From IMG/VR virus record IMGVR_UViG_3300021197_001789, positions 1 through 64,000 of that record: a DNA stretch of 64,000 bases; one strand, given 5' to 3'. This stretch comes from a virus. Positions 1-5,491 of the stretch are shown one piece after another; the stretch's first letter is position 1; each line of letters starts with the position of its first letter. Both the position numbers and the translations under genes were made by a program. Below the pieces are notes generated by a model. That model was given only the letters and a program-made list of their open reading frames with translations, was not told the origin of the DNA and searched no databases.

Positions 1-4
1 TCAT
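1..4 (-). CDS. Start of a leftward gene cut by the window edge
   Basis: An ATG on the minus strand at 4-2 follows the stop of the 16-240 gene and is preceded by the leader CCAATAACATCATG. The same leader type precedes several other small leftward genes here. Only the start codon lies in the window, so nothing can be said of the product. Confidence 0.3.
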
Positions 5-15
5 GATGTTATTGG

Positions 16-240
16 TTATTTCCATTCTAAATCTAACGCCCTCAACCTACCTTCGCAGTAGTCGATTGCCTCTTCTAGCGTAACTGTGGCTGTGTACCAA
101 CCACCATTCGTGTTATGTATATCAAACTCGTTGTCTGATTCTTTGTATAGTTCTTTCGTTGCACGTAGTATTCCGTTAGAGAATACTACATCCATGTATG
201 TGCCTACCTCCATAGAGGTTAGTTGTTCTCGTGTACTCAT
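16..240 (-). CDS. Hypothetical small phage protein (74 aa)
   Basis: Small acidic protein of 74 residues that I do not recognise. It begins MSTREQLTSMEVG and ends LRALDLEWK. Composition suggests a soluble cytoplasmic protein with a beta-rich middle (WYTATVTLEE) and no membrane segment. Its ATG overlaps the TGA of the upstream gene as ATGA, so translation is probably coupled. It is one of a run of short leftward genes behind a Bacteroidota-type promoter near 706-737, likely an early accessory gene. Confidence 0.7.
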   Translation of the reverse strand: MSTREQLTSMEVGTYMDVVFSNGILRATKELYKESDNEFDIHNTNGGWYTATVTLEEAIDYCEGRLRALDLEWK

Positions 241-431
241 TTTAGTTCGTCTTGTACGTTCTCTAATGCTATCTTGTATCCGTATTGCACAGCCATTTGC
301 ATTAGCAATAAGTCCATAGAACCATTATTTGCAGTTGCAAACGATTCTAAATACTCTCTGTCCTGAGGTGTAGCTACGATGCCTTTATCTAGCTTACGCA
401 TCTCTTCCTTGATGTAACTTTGTATATCCAT
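237..431 (-). CDS. Hypothetical small protein (64 aa)
   Basis: Unrecognised 64-residue soluble protein beginning MDIQSYIKEEMRKLDKG, apparently helical and charged. The frame stays open upstream through the tRNA-Tyr gene, but the ATG at 431 is chosen because it follows an AT-rich leader ending ACATCATG, like neighbouring genes, and lies clear of the tRNA. It overlaps the next gene by four bases (ATGA). It would be transcribed together with the tRNA genes from the promoter near 706-737. Confidence 0.65.
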   Translation of the reverse strand: MDIQSYIKEEMRKLDKGIVATPQDREYLESFATANNGSMDLLLMQMAVQYGYKIALENVQDELK

Positions 432-453
432 GATGTATATATTATATGATTTG

Positions 454-536
454 TGCAAGTGGGAGGACTCGAACCTCCACGCCCCGAAGGGAACAGATTT
501 ACAGTCTGCCGAGCCAACCAGTTGCTCAACACTTGC
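454..536 (-). tRNA. tRNA-Tyr (GTA)
   Basis: A full cloverleaf reads on the minus strand. The acceptor GCAAGTG/CACTTGC pairs over 7 bp, the D stem is GAGC/GCTC, and the anticodon stem is GCAGA/TCTGT with loop CTGTAAA (anticodon GTA at 502-500). A long variable arm has a CCC-TTCG-GGG hairpin, as expected of bacterial tRNA-Tyr. The T arm is GGAGG-TTCGAGT-CCTCC and the discriminator is A. The terminal CCA is not encoded. It lies just downstream of a second tRNA-like element and upstream of two small genes in the same transcription unit. Confidence 0.93.
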
Positions 537-542
537 ATTTGT

Positions 543-611
543 AGAAGAAAGGGGAGTCGAACCCCATACTAACGTCAATCACAGTTGCAACTGCCCCAAC
601 GCTTTCACTTC
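543..611 (-). tRNA. Degenerate tRNA or tRNA-like element
   Basis: This lies 6 bases upstream of tRNA-Tyr on the same strand. It has a clear T arm (GGGG-TTCGACT-CCCC) and an acceptor-like pairing GAAGTGA/TTTCTTC with one mismatch and one G-U. A loop CTGTGAT would give anticodon GTG (His), but its flanking stem pairs badly. The middle instead holds a perfect 12-base palindrome, CAGTTGCAACTG (582-593). It may be a decayed tRNA-His or a processing element. The anticodon assignment is not secure. Confidence 0.4.
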
Positions 612-705
612 CTAAGCATATAGACTCTTGTACTTCGAGTCATTAGCCACAAGTTCTTCCATATGTGTTGTAATGATGTAGTGATTCTGATGTTTGAATC
701 GACAG

Positions 706-737
706 CAAAGATACAACAAACTTTACGAAATTCCAAA
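706..737 (-). promoter_or_regulatory. Bacteroidota-type promoter for the tRNA unit
   Basis: On the minus strand TTTG (737-734) is followed after 20 bases by TATCTTTG (713-706), matching the Bacteroidota -33/-7 consensus TTTG...TAnnTTTG. Transcription would start near 700 and run through the tRNA-like element, tRNA-Tyr and the small genes at 431-237 and 240-16. The stretch 612-745 contains no convincing gene. Confidence 0.6.
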
Positions 738-745
738 TTTAATTG

Positions 746-1042
746 TTAAGTCGTTGATTTCCATAACTTTATAACCTCCATTCCAAGTTGCCTTGCAACG
801 TAGTTAACGTGCTTCTGCGTGGTGGTGCTATACCATTGTGATTGCATGAGCGCACCGCCTTCGAGCCCAGTAGCTACGAGCGTTTCGTAGCTGAACACGT
901 TGATGTGGTAGTCGTTGCCTAATCGCTCACGTGTTACCGTGAGGTTTGCTTTGTACTTATCGAGTTGGATTACATTAATGTTCATCCACGCCTCATCGCG
1001 CCTCTCTTCGTACATTTCATCTGCTTTGTCTAAATAGTTCAT
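746..1042 (-). CDS. Hypothetical protein (98 aa)
   Basis: I do not recognise this protein. It starts MNYLDKADEMYEERRDEA and has a beta-rich middle followed by a C-terminal helix. An in-frame ATG exists at 1087, but 1042 is preferred because this ATG overlaps the stop of an upstream micropeptide as ATGA, the coupling used throughout this block, and its leader is the A-rich AACACTAACACA. There is no signal peptide or membrane segment. Confidence 0.65.
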   Translation of the reverse strand: MNYLDKADEMYEERRDEAWMNINVIQLDKYKANLTVTRERLGNDYHINVFSYETLVATGLEGGALMQSQWYSTTTQKHVNYVARQLGMEVIKLWKSTT

Positions 1043-1101
1043 TGTGTTAGTGTTATAATTGTGCTGATTGCAAGAATACATACCCATATTAGTAGTTCCA
1101 T
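1039..1101 (-). CDS. Membrane micropeptide (20 aa)
   Basis: A 20-codon frame reads MELLIWVCILAISTIITLTQ and is almost entirely hydrophobic, enough for one membrane span. It starts after the leader ACACAATAACATG, which is shared with neighbouring genes, and its TGA overlaps the next gene's ATG as ATGA. Those two signs of gene packing are the reason to call it real. It would sit in the inner membrane. Function is unknown, and very short frames carry a false-positive risk. Confidence 0.45.
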   Translation of the reverse strand: MELLIWVCILAISTIITLTQ

Positions 1102-1102
1102 G

Positions 1103-1252
1103 TTATTGTGTTTTAGATAGTTGTTCGTTTATAATTCTTAGTCTTTCGTTTGCAGGTAGGCTCATGTGAGCATCATTTGCATCCATCCACCTAAGTATGT
1201 CTTGCTTTTCTTCAAGCAATCCTTTGTTAGACCATAGTCTTTCTTCTTTCAT
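1103..1252 (-). CDS. Hypothetical small protein (49 aa)
   Basis: Short charged protein MKEERLWSNKGLL... ending INEQLSKTQ, 49 residues, soluble and helical. Its ATG follows AATAAATAACATG, matching the leader of nearby genes. The stop lies just before the start of the downstream micropeptide, so the genes are tightly packed on one leftward transcript. I cannot assign a function. Confidence 0.55.
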   Translation of the reverse strand: MKEERLWSNKGLLEEKQDILRWMDANDAHMSLPANERLRIINEQLSKTQ

Positions 1253-1265
1253 GTTATTTATTGGT

Positions 1266-1562
1266 TTAATTTGTTAGTTTCTGTATCTTGATAATGGTGT
1301 GAAATATGTGACCTTCACCACCCTCACCATCTTCATCTATCGTTTCATCGTAGTGTGTTTGTTCGCTATCGTAGTTGTAATCTACCAACTTAATAGATAA
1401 CTCGCTAAGTTCCTTAAATTGCATACGTAGTTGCTCGTTTTCTTCACGCAAGTCCACAAGCGCACCTCCTATCTCCCACCTAAGTTGCTCGTTTTTTTCT
1501 GCAACTTTGTCGATAGTATCTTTAAGTTGCTCGTTTTCAGCTAATAATTCTTTGTTGTTCAT
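1266..1562 (-). CDS. Coiled-coil protein with NEQL repeats (98 aa)
   Basis: The N-terminal 55 residues form a probable coiled coil built on recurring ENEQL/NEQL units (LLAENEQLKD, AEKNEQLRW, REENEQLRM) with leucines in heptad spacing. An acidic glycine-rich stretch (DEDGEGGEG, about residues 75-83) and a short beta-like tail follow. It is likely to dimerise or bind a partner protein in the cytoplasm. It lies in the early-like leftward run of small genes. No enzyme motif is visible. Confidence 0.7.
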   Translation of the reverse strand: MNNKELLAENEQLKDTIDKVAEKNEQLRWEIGGALVDLREENEQLRMQFKELSELSIKLVDYNYDSEQTHYDETIDEDGEGGEGHIFHTIIKIQKLTN

Positions 1563-1579
1563 ATTGTATTGTATTTTAG

Positions 1580-1729
1580 TTAGTTAAGTGGTATTATGTC
1601 AAGCTCTGCTTTAAGGCAGAAGGCATCCGCAACTAAGCGCACCGCCTCCCATTGTTCGTTGTATGTGAACAACTCGTATGCTAGTTCCAACTCTTGGAAA
1701 CTTAGGTCTATGTATGGATTATTTTTCAT
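1580..1729 (-). CDS. Hypothetical small protein (49 aa)
   Basis: Unrecognised 49-residue soluble helical protein beginning MKNNPYIDLSFQELELAYEL. Its start overlaps the end of the 1719-2144 gene by 11 bases, the compact arrangement seen throughout this block, which supports expression. No membrane segment or metal-binding motif. Confidence 0.55.
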   Translation of the reverse strand: MKNNPYIDLSFQELELAYELFTYNEQWEAVRLVADAFCLKAELDIIPLN

Positions 1730-2144
1730 CTTTGATGTATATGCTTTTTTGTGCTAGGATGTCGAAGTAGGCTTTCTCGCCACGTTCAATGCACATGTCA
1801 ATGGCATCTTGCTCGTTATCAACGTGTTGAACAATATCGAAGAATACTCTCTCAAACTCTACCCACGTACCTATGCCTAGCGTTCTGTACTCATTACGTA
1901 CATCTAGCTTGTGTAGGTATATGTCGAACAGCTCAGTAAATCTAGCCGTTGCAACAGTAATGCAGTCAGCCTCAGTACACACACCGCCTACAACGTAGCC
2001 GCTGAGTCGAGTTTGTTCGTCTTTCCATAGCGTGTATCCGCCATCCATTAGCGTACTTCCGTATGCTAGTCGTGTTAGTTCGTGTTTATTCATAGCTTTT
2101 TTATTTCGTTTAATATGTCCGTTAATGCGTTCGTGAAAGTCCAT
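1719..2144 (-). CDS. Hypothetical protein (141 aa)
   Basis: Soluble protein with an alternating alpha/beta pattern. It has a basic N-terminus (HIKRNKKAMNKHELTR) and several aromatic residues. I do not recognise a family. The ATG at 2144 is used because it follows the upstream stop by four bases with leader AAACAATAACAACATG; an alternative start is Met18 at 2093. It overlaps the downstream gene by 11 bases. Confidence 0.65.
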   Translation of the reverse strand: MDFHERINGHIKRNKKAMNKHELTRLAYGSTLMDGGYTLWKDEQTRLSGYVVGGVCTEADCITVATARFTELFDIYLHKLDVRNEYRTLGIGTWVEFERVFFDIVQHVDNEQDAIDMCIERGEKAYFDILAQKSIYIKDEK

Positions 2145-2148
2145 GTTG

Positions 2149-2379
2149 TTATTGTTTTACTGATAGTTTTTCAATTAGTATTTTGACGTAGCTCTCCCCA
2201 TTGTCGTAATATATGTGGTCAACCCCATCGCTAAGTACCTCTATAATATTATCGTGGTGTGCGGATAGTAACGCATCAAACTCTGCTCTTGCATCTTTCT
2301 CTGACGCATATAAATCAGTTTCGCTATAATCTAAACACATATCTAATACGTGTACTGCATATACATATACTTTTTTCAT
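2149..2379 (-). CDS. Hypothetical small protein (76 aa)
   Basis: A 76-residue acidic protein beginning MKKVYVYAVHVLD, probably a small alpha/beta fold with a beta strand first, an acidic helix (SEKDARAEFDALL), then a strand-rich end. Its ATG overlaps the upstream stop as ATGA and has the leader CAATAACATCATG. Function unknown. Confidence 0.65.
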   Translation of the reverse strand: MKKVYVYAVHVLDMCLDYSETDLYASEKDARAEFDALLSAHHDNIIEVLSDGVDHIYYDNGESYVKILIEKLSVKQ

Positions 2380-2492
2380 GATGTTATTGTTTGTCTTTTA
2401 GCCTCAATCTTCTTAGCTAGTTCACGATTACCGCAATACATCGCATAGTAATACGGACTCATATTTCTTTTATACTTATATTTTGCTCTCAT
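2376..2492 (-). CDS. Small basic protein (38 aa)
   Basis: The 38-residue frame begins MRAKYKYKRNMSPYYYAMY and is rich in Lys, Arg and Tyr. Its stop overlaps the next ATG as ATGA and its start overlaps the upstream gene by 17 bases, so it fits the packed operon. It may bind nucleic acid, but that rests only on charge. Confidence 0.5.
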   Translation of the reverse strand: MRAKYKYKRNMSPYYYAMYCGNRELAKKIEAKRQTITS

Positions 2493-2679
2493 ATCTATTG
2501 GTTTTATTGAAAATTGTTTGGGGGTTATTTTCGTAGTTTACCTTAGCTATCTCATAGGCTTTGTACAGCTGTTCTTGTATGTGCATAGGTGCGTTTGAAT
2601 GGTACGCATCAGTGTACTCAAGCCAAGCCTTGAATTTAGCCTCGTGGTGCGGGTTAGGTGGGTTTTTGTCGTCGTTCAT
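2476..2679 (-). CDS. Hypothetical small protein (67 aa)
   Basis: A 67-residue soluble helical protein beginning MNDDKNPPNPHHEAKFKAWLEY. Its start overlaps the upstream gene's stop as ATGA, so translation is likely coupled. No known motif is seen. Confidence 0.6.
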   Translation of the reverse strand: MNDDKNPPNPHHEAKFKAWLEYTDAYHSNAPMHIQEQLYKAYEIAKVNYENNPQTIFNKTNRYESKI

Positions 2680-2816
2680 GTGTTCTGAAATAGCATCATA
2701 AATTCTAGCTTTGCTAACACTTCGTGTTGCTCATCACAAGTGAGGTCTTGAAACGCCTTACTGTACATTTCTGCGGATATCCGCTTTACGTATATGCTTT
2801 CGTTGAGTTCGTTCAT
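2676..2816 (-). CDS. Hypothetical small protein with CDEQ motif (46 aa)
   Basis: The 46-residue frame starts MNELNESIYVKRIS and contains FQDLTCDEQHEVLAKLE. The next gene upstream carries a similar WDALSCDEQ segment, so the two may share a short helical interaction motif. The stop overlaps the next ATG (ATGA). Probably cytoplasmic; function unknown. Confidence 0.55.
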   Translation of the reverse strand: MNELNESIYVKRISAEMYSKAFQDLTCDEQHEVLAKLEFMMLFQNT

Positions 2817-2818
2817 GA

Positions 2819-2977
2819 CTAACCGATTAAATCTTCGATTGTCATTTGCTCATCACAGCTAAGCGCATCCCACTCGCTTGTGGTTGTGGCTTGGCTGAAT
2901 GTTAAGCCGTCAAAAAGTTGCTTTGCCGCTTGGATGCGGAGGTCGTGTGCTAGTGCACTTGTGTTGATTTTGTCCAT
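2819..2977 (-). CDS. Hypothetical small protein with CDEQ motif (52 aa)
   Basis: The 52-residue frame starts MDKINTSALAHDLRIQ and contains WDALSCDEQMTIEDL near its end, resembling the downstream neighbour. The ATG follows AAAATCCAACATCATG, the leader style of this block. Immediately upstream on the transcript is a long RNA hairpin (3062-3014), so this would be the first gene after a structured RNA segment. Confidence 0.55.
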   Translation of the reverse strand: MDKINTSALAHDLRIQAAKQLFDGLTFSQATTTSEWDALSCDEQMTIEDLIG

Positions 2978-3013
2978 GATGTTGGATTTTATGGTTTTTG
3001 ATGTTACTAAGAT

Positions 3014-3062
3014 GGTTTGTATTATATATCTTCATAAATGAAGAGATATATAATACTAAACC
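3014..3062 (-). other. Long stem-loop in leftward transcript
   Basis: Arms at 3014-3035 and 3038-3062 pair over 22 bp with a one-base and a two-base bulge and a two-base loop. The stem is very A+T rich (TATTATATAT core) and closed at the base by GGTTT/AAACC. It lies between a tRNA-like element and the gene at 2977-2819. There is no trailing U tract, so it is more likely an RNA-processing or stability element than a simple terminator. Confidence 0.75.
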
Positions 3063-3078
3063 TTCTAAGCGGATTAGA

Positions 3079-3123
3079 ACATAGTGGGGAATCGAACCCC
3101 AATCGCACCCTATGTGCCTATGC
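3079..3123 (-). ncRNA. Minimal tRNA-like element (acceptor + T arm)
   Basis: The minus strand reads a canonical T arm, GGGG-TTCGATT-CCCC, closed by an acceptor-like stem. The 3' half CTATGT (3084-3079) can pair with GCATAG (3123-3118), leaving a 4-bp arm GCAC-ATAGG-GTGC between, or with ACATAG (3115-3110), giving a bare mini-helix. There is no room for normal D and anticodon arms, so it cannot be an ordinary decoding tRNA. It sits 15 bases after the stop of the 3139-3558 gene and just before the long hairpin. Confidence 0.5.
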
Positions 3124-3138
3124 TGGTGGGCTGTGTGC

Positions 3139-3558
3139 CTAGAACGGAGGCTCAAGGCTTTCTTCGAACTTAGCAACGGCAACCGCTTCCGCATCTTGCA
3201 TACGCTTGGTGCGAAGTTTAGCCATAGCAACCTCAACTGTCTCTCCTTCGGAGAGCGTGTACACCTCCCTACGTGGGGCTTTGTAGCTTTCGACAACCTC
3301 AGGCTTCAGGTACGTAGTGCATACGTTAGCCCTAGCTTGTTGCCGTTCTAACCTTTGGTTACGGCTCTTCGGCCTACCTGCAGATGCCTTACGTGCTAAG
3401 GGGTTGGACTTAGTTGGCTTAGCCTCAACCTCTTCGAGGTTAGAGATGCTATCCGTTAACTGCTTTAGCAGTTTTAACGCTTGAGCCTTACGCTCAGGAG
3501 TAGCCATGTATTTGGCTTGGTTTACTGCCTTACGGCAGTCTTTGAAATCAATATTCAT
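3139..3558 (-). CDS. Basic protein, paralogue of 3587-3877 (139 aa)
   Basis: The first ~45 residues (core DCRKAVNQAKYMATPERKA, then LKLLKQLT) are nearly identical to the N-terminus of the next upstream gene, showing a tandem duplication. The following section is basic (GRPKSRNQRLERQQARA) and the C-terminal ~60 residues are unrelated to the paralogue. The charge suggests nucleic-acid binding. No known family is recognised. The DNA of this gene holds several perfect hairpins at places matching those in the paralogue. It lies next to the divergent control region and is probably among the first leftward genes expressed. Confidence 0.7.
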   Translation of the reverse strand: MNIDFKDCRKAVNQAKYMATPERKAQALKLLKQLTDSISNLEEVEAKPTKSNPLARKASAGRPKSRNQRLERQQARANVCTTYLKPEVVESYKAPRREVYTLSEGETVEVAMAKLRTKRMQDAEAVAVAKFEESLEPPF

Positions 3559-3586
3559 CTTCGATGGTTTTTAGATGTGTAACGTA

Positions 3587-3877
3587 CTATGCTGAAAGCA
3601 TAGCTAAAAGTTCAGCCTTAGTTAACTTCGTTAAGTCAACCGCTTTAGCCTTCTTCGAAGGCTTTACCTTCGCTTCCGCTATGGCTTTCTTCGAAAGAGG
3701 CTTTGCCTTAGCCTTCGGCTTCGCTTTAGCCTTCGGCTTAACCTCTTTGAGGTTAGTAACGGCTTCGGTTAACTGCTTTAGCAGTTTGAGTGCATTTGCC
3801 TTACGCTCTGCGGTGGGCATGTACTTTGCTTGGTTCACTGCCTTACGGCAGTCTTTGAGGTTTATGTCTGTTGACAT
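3587..3877 (-). CDS. Lys/Ala-rich, histone H1-like tailed protein (96 aa)
   Basis: The N-terminus (~40 residues, LKDCRKAVNQAKYMPTAERK) matches the neighbour at 3139-3558. The rest is a lysine-alanine-proline tail (KPKAKAKPKAKAKP) ending in a short helical segment TKLTKAELLAMLSA, reminiscent of SAP/HeH-like helices. This composition is typical of histone H1-like DNA-binding proteins. As the first gene left of the control region it may coat or bend DNA or regulate early transcription. The family and function are inferences from composition only. Confidence 0.7.
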   Translation of the reverse strand: MSTDINLKDCRKAVNQAKYMPTAERKANALKLLKQLTEAVTNLKEVKPKAKAKPKAKAKPLSKKAIAEAKVKPSKKAKAVDLTKLTKAELLAMLSA

Positions 3878-3922
3878 GGGTATATGGTTTTATTCTCAGC
3901 GACATTGCTGAGTTGATGCCGA

Positions 3923-3957
3923 CAAAGGTAAGGCTAACATTTGCTTACTTCGACAAA
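3923..3957 (-). promoter_or_regulatory. Leftward promoter of the left early block, with dyad
   Basis: The minus strand has TTTG (3957-3954) and TACCTTTG (3930-3923), separated by 23 bases, a match to the TAnnTTTG consensus with slightly long spacing. Transcription would start near 3916, so the perfect dyad CTCAGC-n6-GCTGAG (3895-3912) lies in the leader before the ATG at 3877, a likely operator or RNA hairpin. Confidence 0.5.
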
Positions 3958-4765
3958 ACTGACCAACTGATTCCACGCGCCTTTTACCGAAGGTAAAACA
4001 CGCACGAAGAATCCGCGCATGTGTGTGCGCTGTGCGATCACGCACGTGCCTACGCGAGAGAGCCATGTATTTTGTATTGATAATTCAGGTTTTGTATTTG
4101 TATTGTTTTCCCAATTAATACAAACAACAACGAGGTAATTGTCAATAGTAAATGAGGTCGCATGTATGTAAGCGTATTAGAGTATTACTCTAACTCGTAG
4201 GTGGTAGGGGTGTGATTGTCACACACTTACGCAGAACTGCACTCGTACGTACGTATTCCCAACCGATGTAAAGTAAGGCTTTAAGTGACTACGGATAACT
4301 ACTTGCCTATCAGATAGTTGACGTCAAAACTTTGGGCTCACTTGCTCACGATACGCTGACGGGGGGGTGCGCCAAATCGCGTTTCCGTGCGCAGATGTAC
4401 GCGTTCACATATACATATAATCCCCCATCTAAACATTTCTCAGCAAATTTTCAACCATTTACATTTTTTCAGCCAAATTTTTCCAGTGGCGCGGATCTTT
4501 TTTACGATGGTTAGGCCACTTCTCTTACCCTAAAGCATTGAGAGGCGGTTAATTACGACTCTTTGCTTAAAGTTTTACTTTACTATTGACTTTTCAAATT
4601 TTTTGTTATAACTTTGCGATATATCTTTCAAAAACCAAGCTTCTCTATATATTTTTTGTGTGTACACTTAGAAGCATTAGAGAAGATTAAGATGTTATAT
4701 ACGGGATAGCTATGCCTGCGATGAATCGGTCCCCCCTTAGGTATATTTTAGAAGGTTAAAATAGT

Positions 4766-4773
4766 TATCTTTG
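4766..4773 (+). promoter_or_regulatory. Rightward promoter TATCTTTG
   Basis: TATCTTTG matches the Bacteroidota -7 consensus TAnnTTTG. The ATG of the first rightward gene starts four bases after the final G, so the transcript is probably leaderless or nearly so. No clear -33 TTTG is visible. Confidence 0.6.
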
Positions 4774-4777
4774 CTTT

Positions 4778-5479
4778 ATGCCAGGCCTCCTCAAAAGAAA
4801 CAAGTACCGATTACATAAATATGCCAATGGTGGTAGTGTAGGTGATCCTAAACATAAAAATCAAGTATCTAATTGGTCCTCTAAAGAACTTAAAGAATTT
4901 TTAGGTGAAGAGTACTGGGGGAAAATTCAGGAAGCCATACGTAAATATCCAATGGATGTTGATCATAATGCAGGAAATGTTGAAAGGTATGCTGACCTGA
5001 ATGATCCAGATGATGTTGATTATGATCCTGAAAGATATATAAAAATGACTACCCCGAAAATGGGGCGCAGTATAGACATTTTAAAATATATTGAAGACAA
5101 GTCTACTAATGATGTATATAGTGAGGACATAGACTCTAGGATAGCTAAAGAGTTAAAATTTGCCCCATACAATGACATAAAACTTCTTAAATCTAGAGTA
5201 ATAAAGCAAGATCCAGTTGATAAAGAACTTAAAACGAGCACTACCTCTATACCTACATCTAAACGAAAGTCAACGTATGGTTATAAGCTACAAGGAGGTA
5301 AGTATGGACAAGTCCCTACCCACAAAAACGTTTGGAACGATGAGACTAAAAAATGGATGAGAGTAGATCTAGAGCCTGAAGAGATAGAGTATTACAAGAA
5401 ACAAAACCTTCCTCAAGAAAAGCAAATAGTAAAAGCTTCTTTTAACTATGGGGGTAAAGTACGGTTATTAAAGAAGTAG
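4778..5479 (+). CDS. Virion-associated protein with GG motifs (233 aa)
   Basis: First gene of the rightward block. It is a charged, soluble 233-residue protein I cannot place in a family. Near the N-terminus it carries YANGGSVG and at the very C-terminus NYGGKVRLLKK; this aromatic-x-GG-x-hydrophobic motif recurs in many virion proteins of this genome. The start is fixed by the promoter four bases upstream. It is probably a structural or ejected protein, judged only by the shared motif and the late block it belongs to. Confidence 0.65.
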   Translation: MPGLLKRNKYRLHKYANGGSVGDPKHKNQVSNWSSKELKEFLGEEYWGKIQEAIRKYPMDVDHNAGNVERYADLNDPDDVDYDPERYIKMTTPKMGRSIDILKYIEDKSTNDVYSEDIDSRIAKELKFAPYNDIKLLKSRVIKQDPVDKELKTSTTSIPTSKRKSTYGYKLQGGKYGQVPTHKNVWNDETKKWMRVDLEPEEIEYYKKQNLPQEKQIVKASFNYGGKVRLLKK

Positions 5480-5487
5480 TATATTTG
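5480..5487 (+). promoter_or_regulatory. Promoter TATATTTG
   Basis: TATATTTG overlaps the previous stop codon and ends four bases before the ATG at 5492. The spacing is identical to that at 4766-4778, giving a leaderless-type start. Confidence 0.55.
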
Positions 5488-5491
5488 CTAC

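Larger units (their letters stand above)
3241..4224. repeat. Cluster of short perfect hairpins, many with three-base loops
   Basis: On the plus strand, dyads with 3-base loops are CTCTCC-TTC-GGAGAG (3241-3255), AACCTC-TTC-GAGGTT (3427-3441), CTATGCT-GAA-AGCATAG (3587-3603), TTAAC-TTC-GTTAA (3622-3634), AGCCTTC-TTC-GAAGGCT (3647-3663), CTTTC-TTC-GAAAG (3685-3697), TAACCTC-TTT-GAGGTTA (3739-3755), TTTTACC-GAA-GGTAAAA (3982-3998), TTAGAGT-ATT-ACTCTAA (4177-4193) and GTGTGA-TTG-TCACAC (4210-4224). Four-base-loop dyads AACTGC-TTTA-GCAGTT (3458 and 3771) and ACTGCC-TTAC-GGCAGT (3524 and 3837) occur in both paralogous genes, and GTGCG-ATCA-CGCAC is at 4032-4045. Confidence 0.75.
3878..4777. other. 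Divergent non-coding control region, candidate origin
   Basis: These 900 bases lie between leftward and rightward gene blocks and hold no convincing gene. From left to right I see a leftward promoter, hairpins up to 4224, the palindromes CGTACGTACG (4244-4253) and TTGACGTCAA (4318-4327), a G7 run (4361-4367), and an A+T-rich stretch (4430-4500) with repeated AAATTTT blocks. Inverted repeats AGTGGC/GCCACT (4485-4490, 4515-4520) and CTTCTCTA/TAGAGAAG (4640-4647, 4678-4685) follow, and then the rightward promoter. Position and structure suit an origin plus bidirectional control region, but this is inference. Confidence 0.5.

Noticed and set aside
430-615. Plus-strand 61-codon frame through the tRNA genes
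   Set aside because: Reads across tRNA-Tyr and the tRNA-like element on the opposite strand; not protein-like.
3079-3153. A complete ordinary tRNA around the T arm at 3085-3100
   Set aside because: The 5' side of any full-length tRNA would need to pair with CTATGT at a distance of about 75 bases; no such match is found, and only short pairings at 3110-3123 fit.
3564-3911. Plus-strand frame of 115 codons with FALAFGFALAF repeats
   Set aside because: Antisense to the Lys/Ala-rich gene 3587-3877; the Ala/Phe repeats are the reverse complement of its KAKAKP codons.
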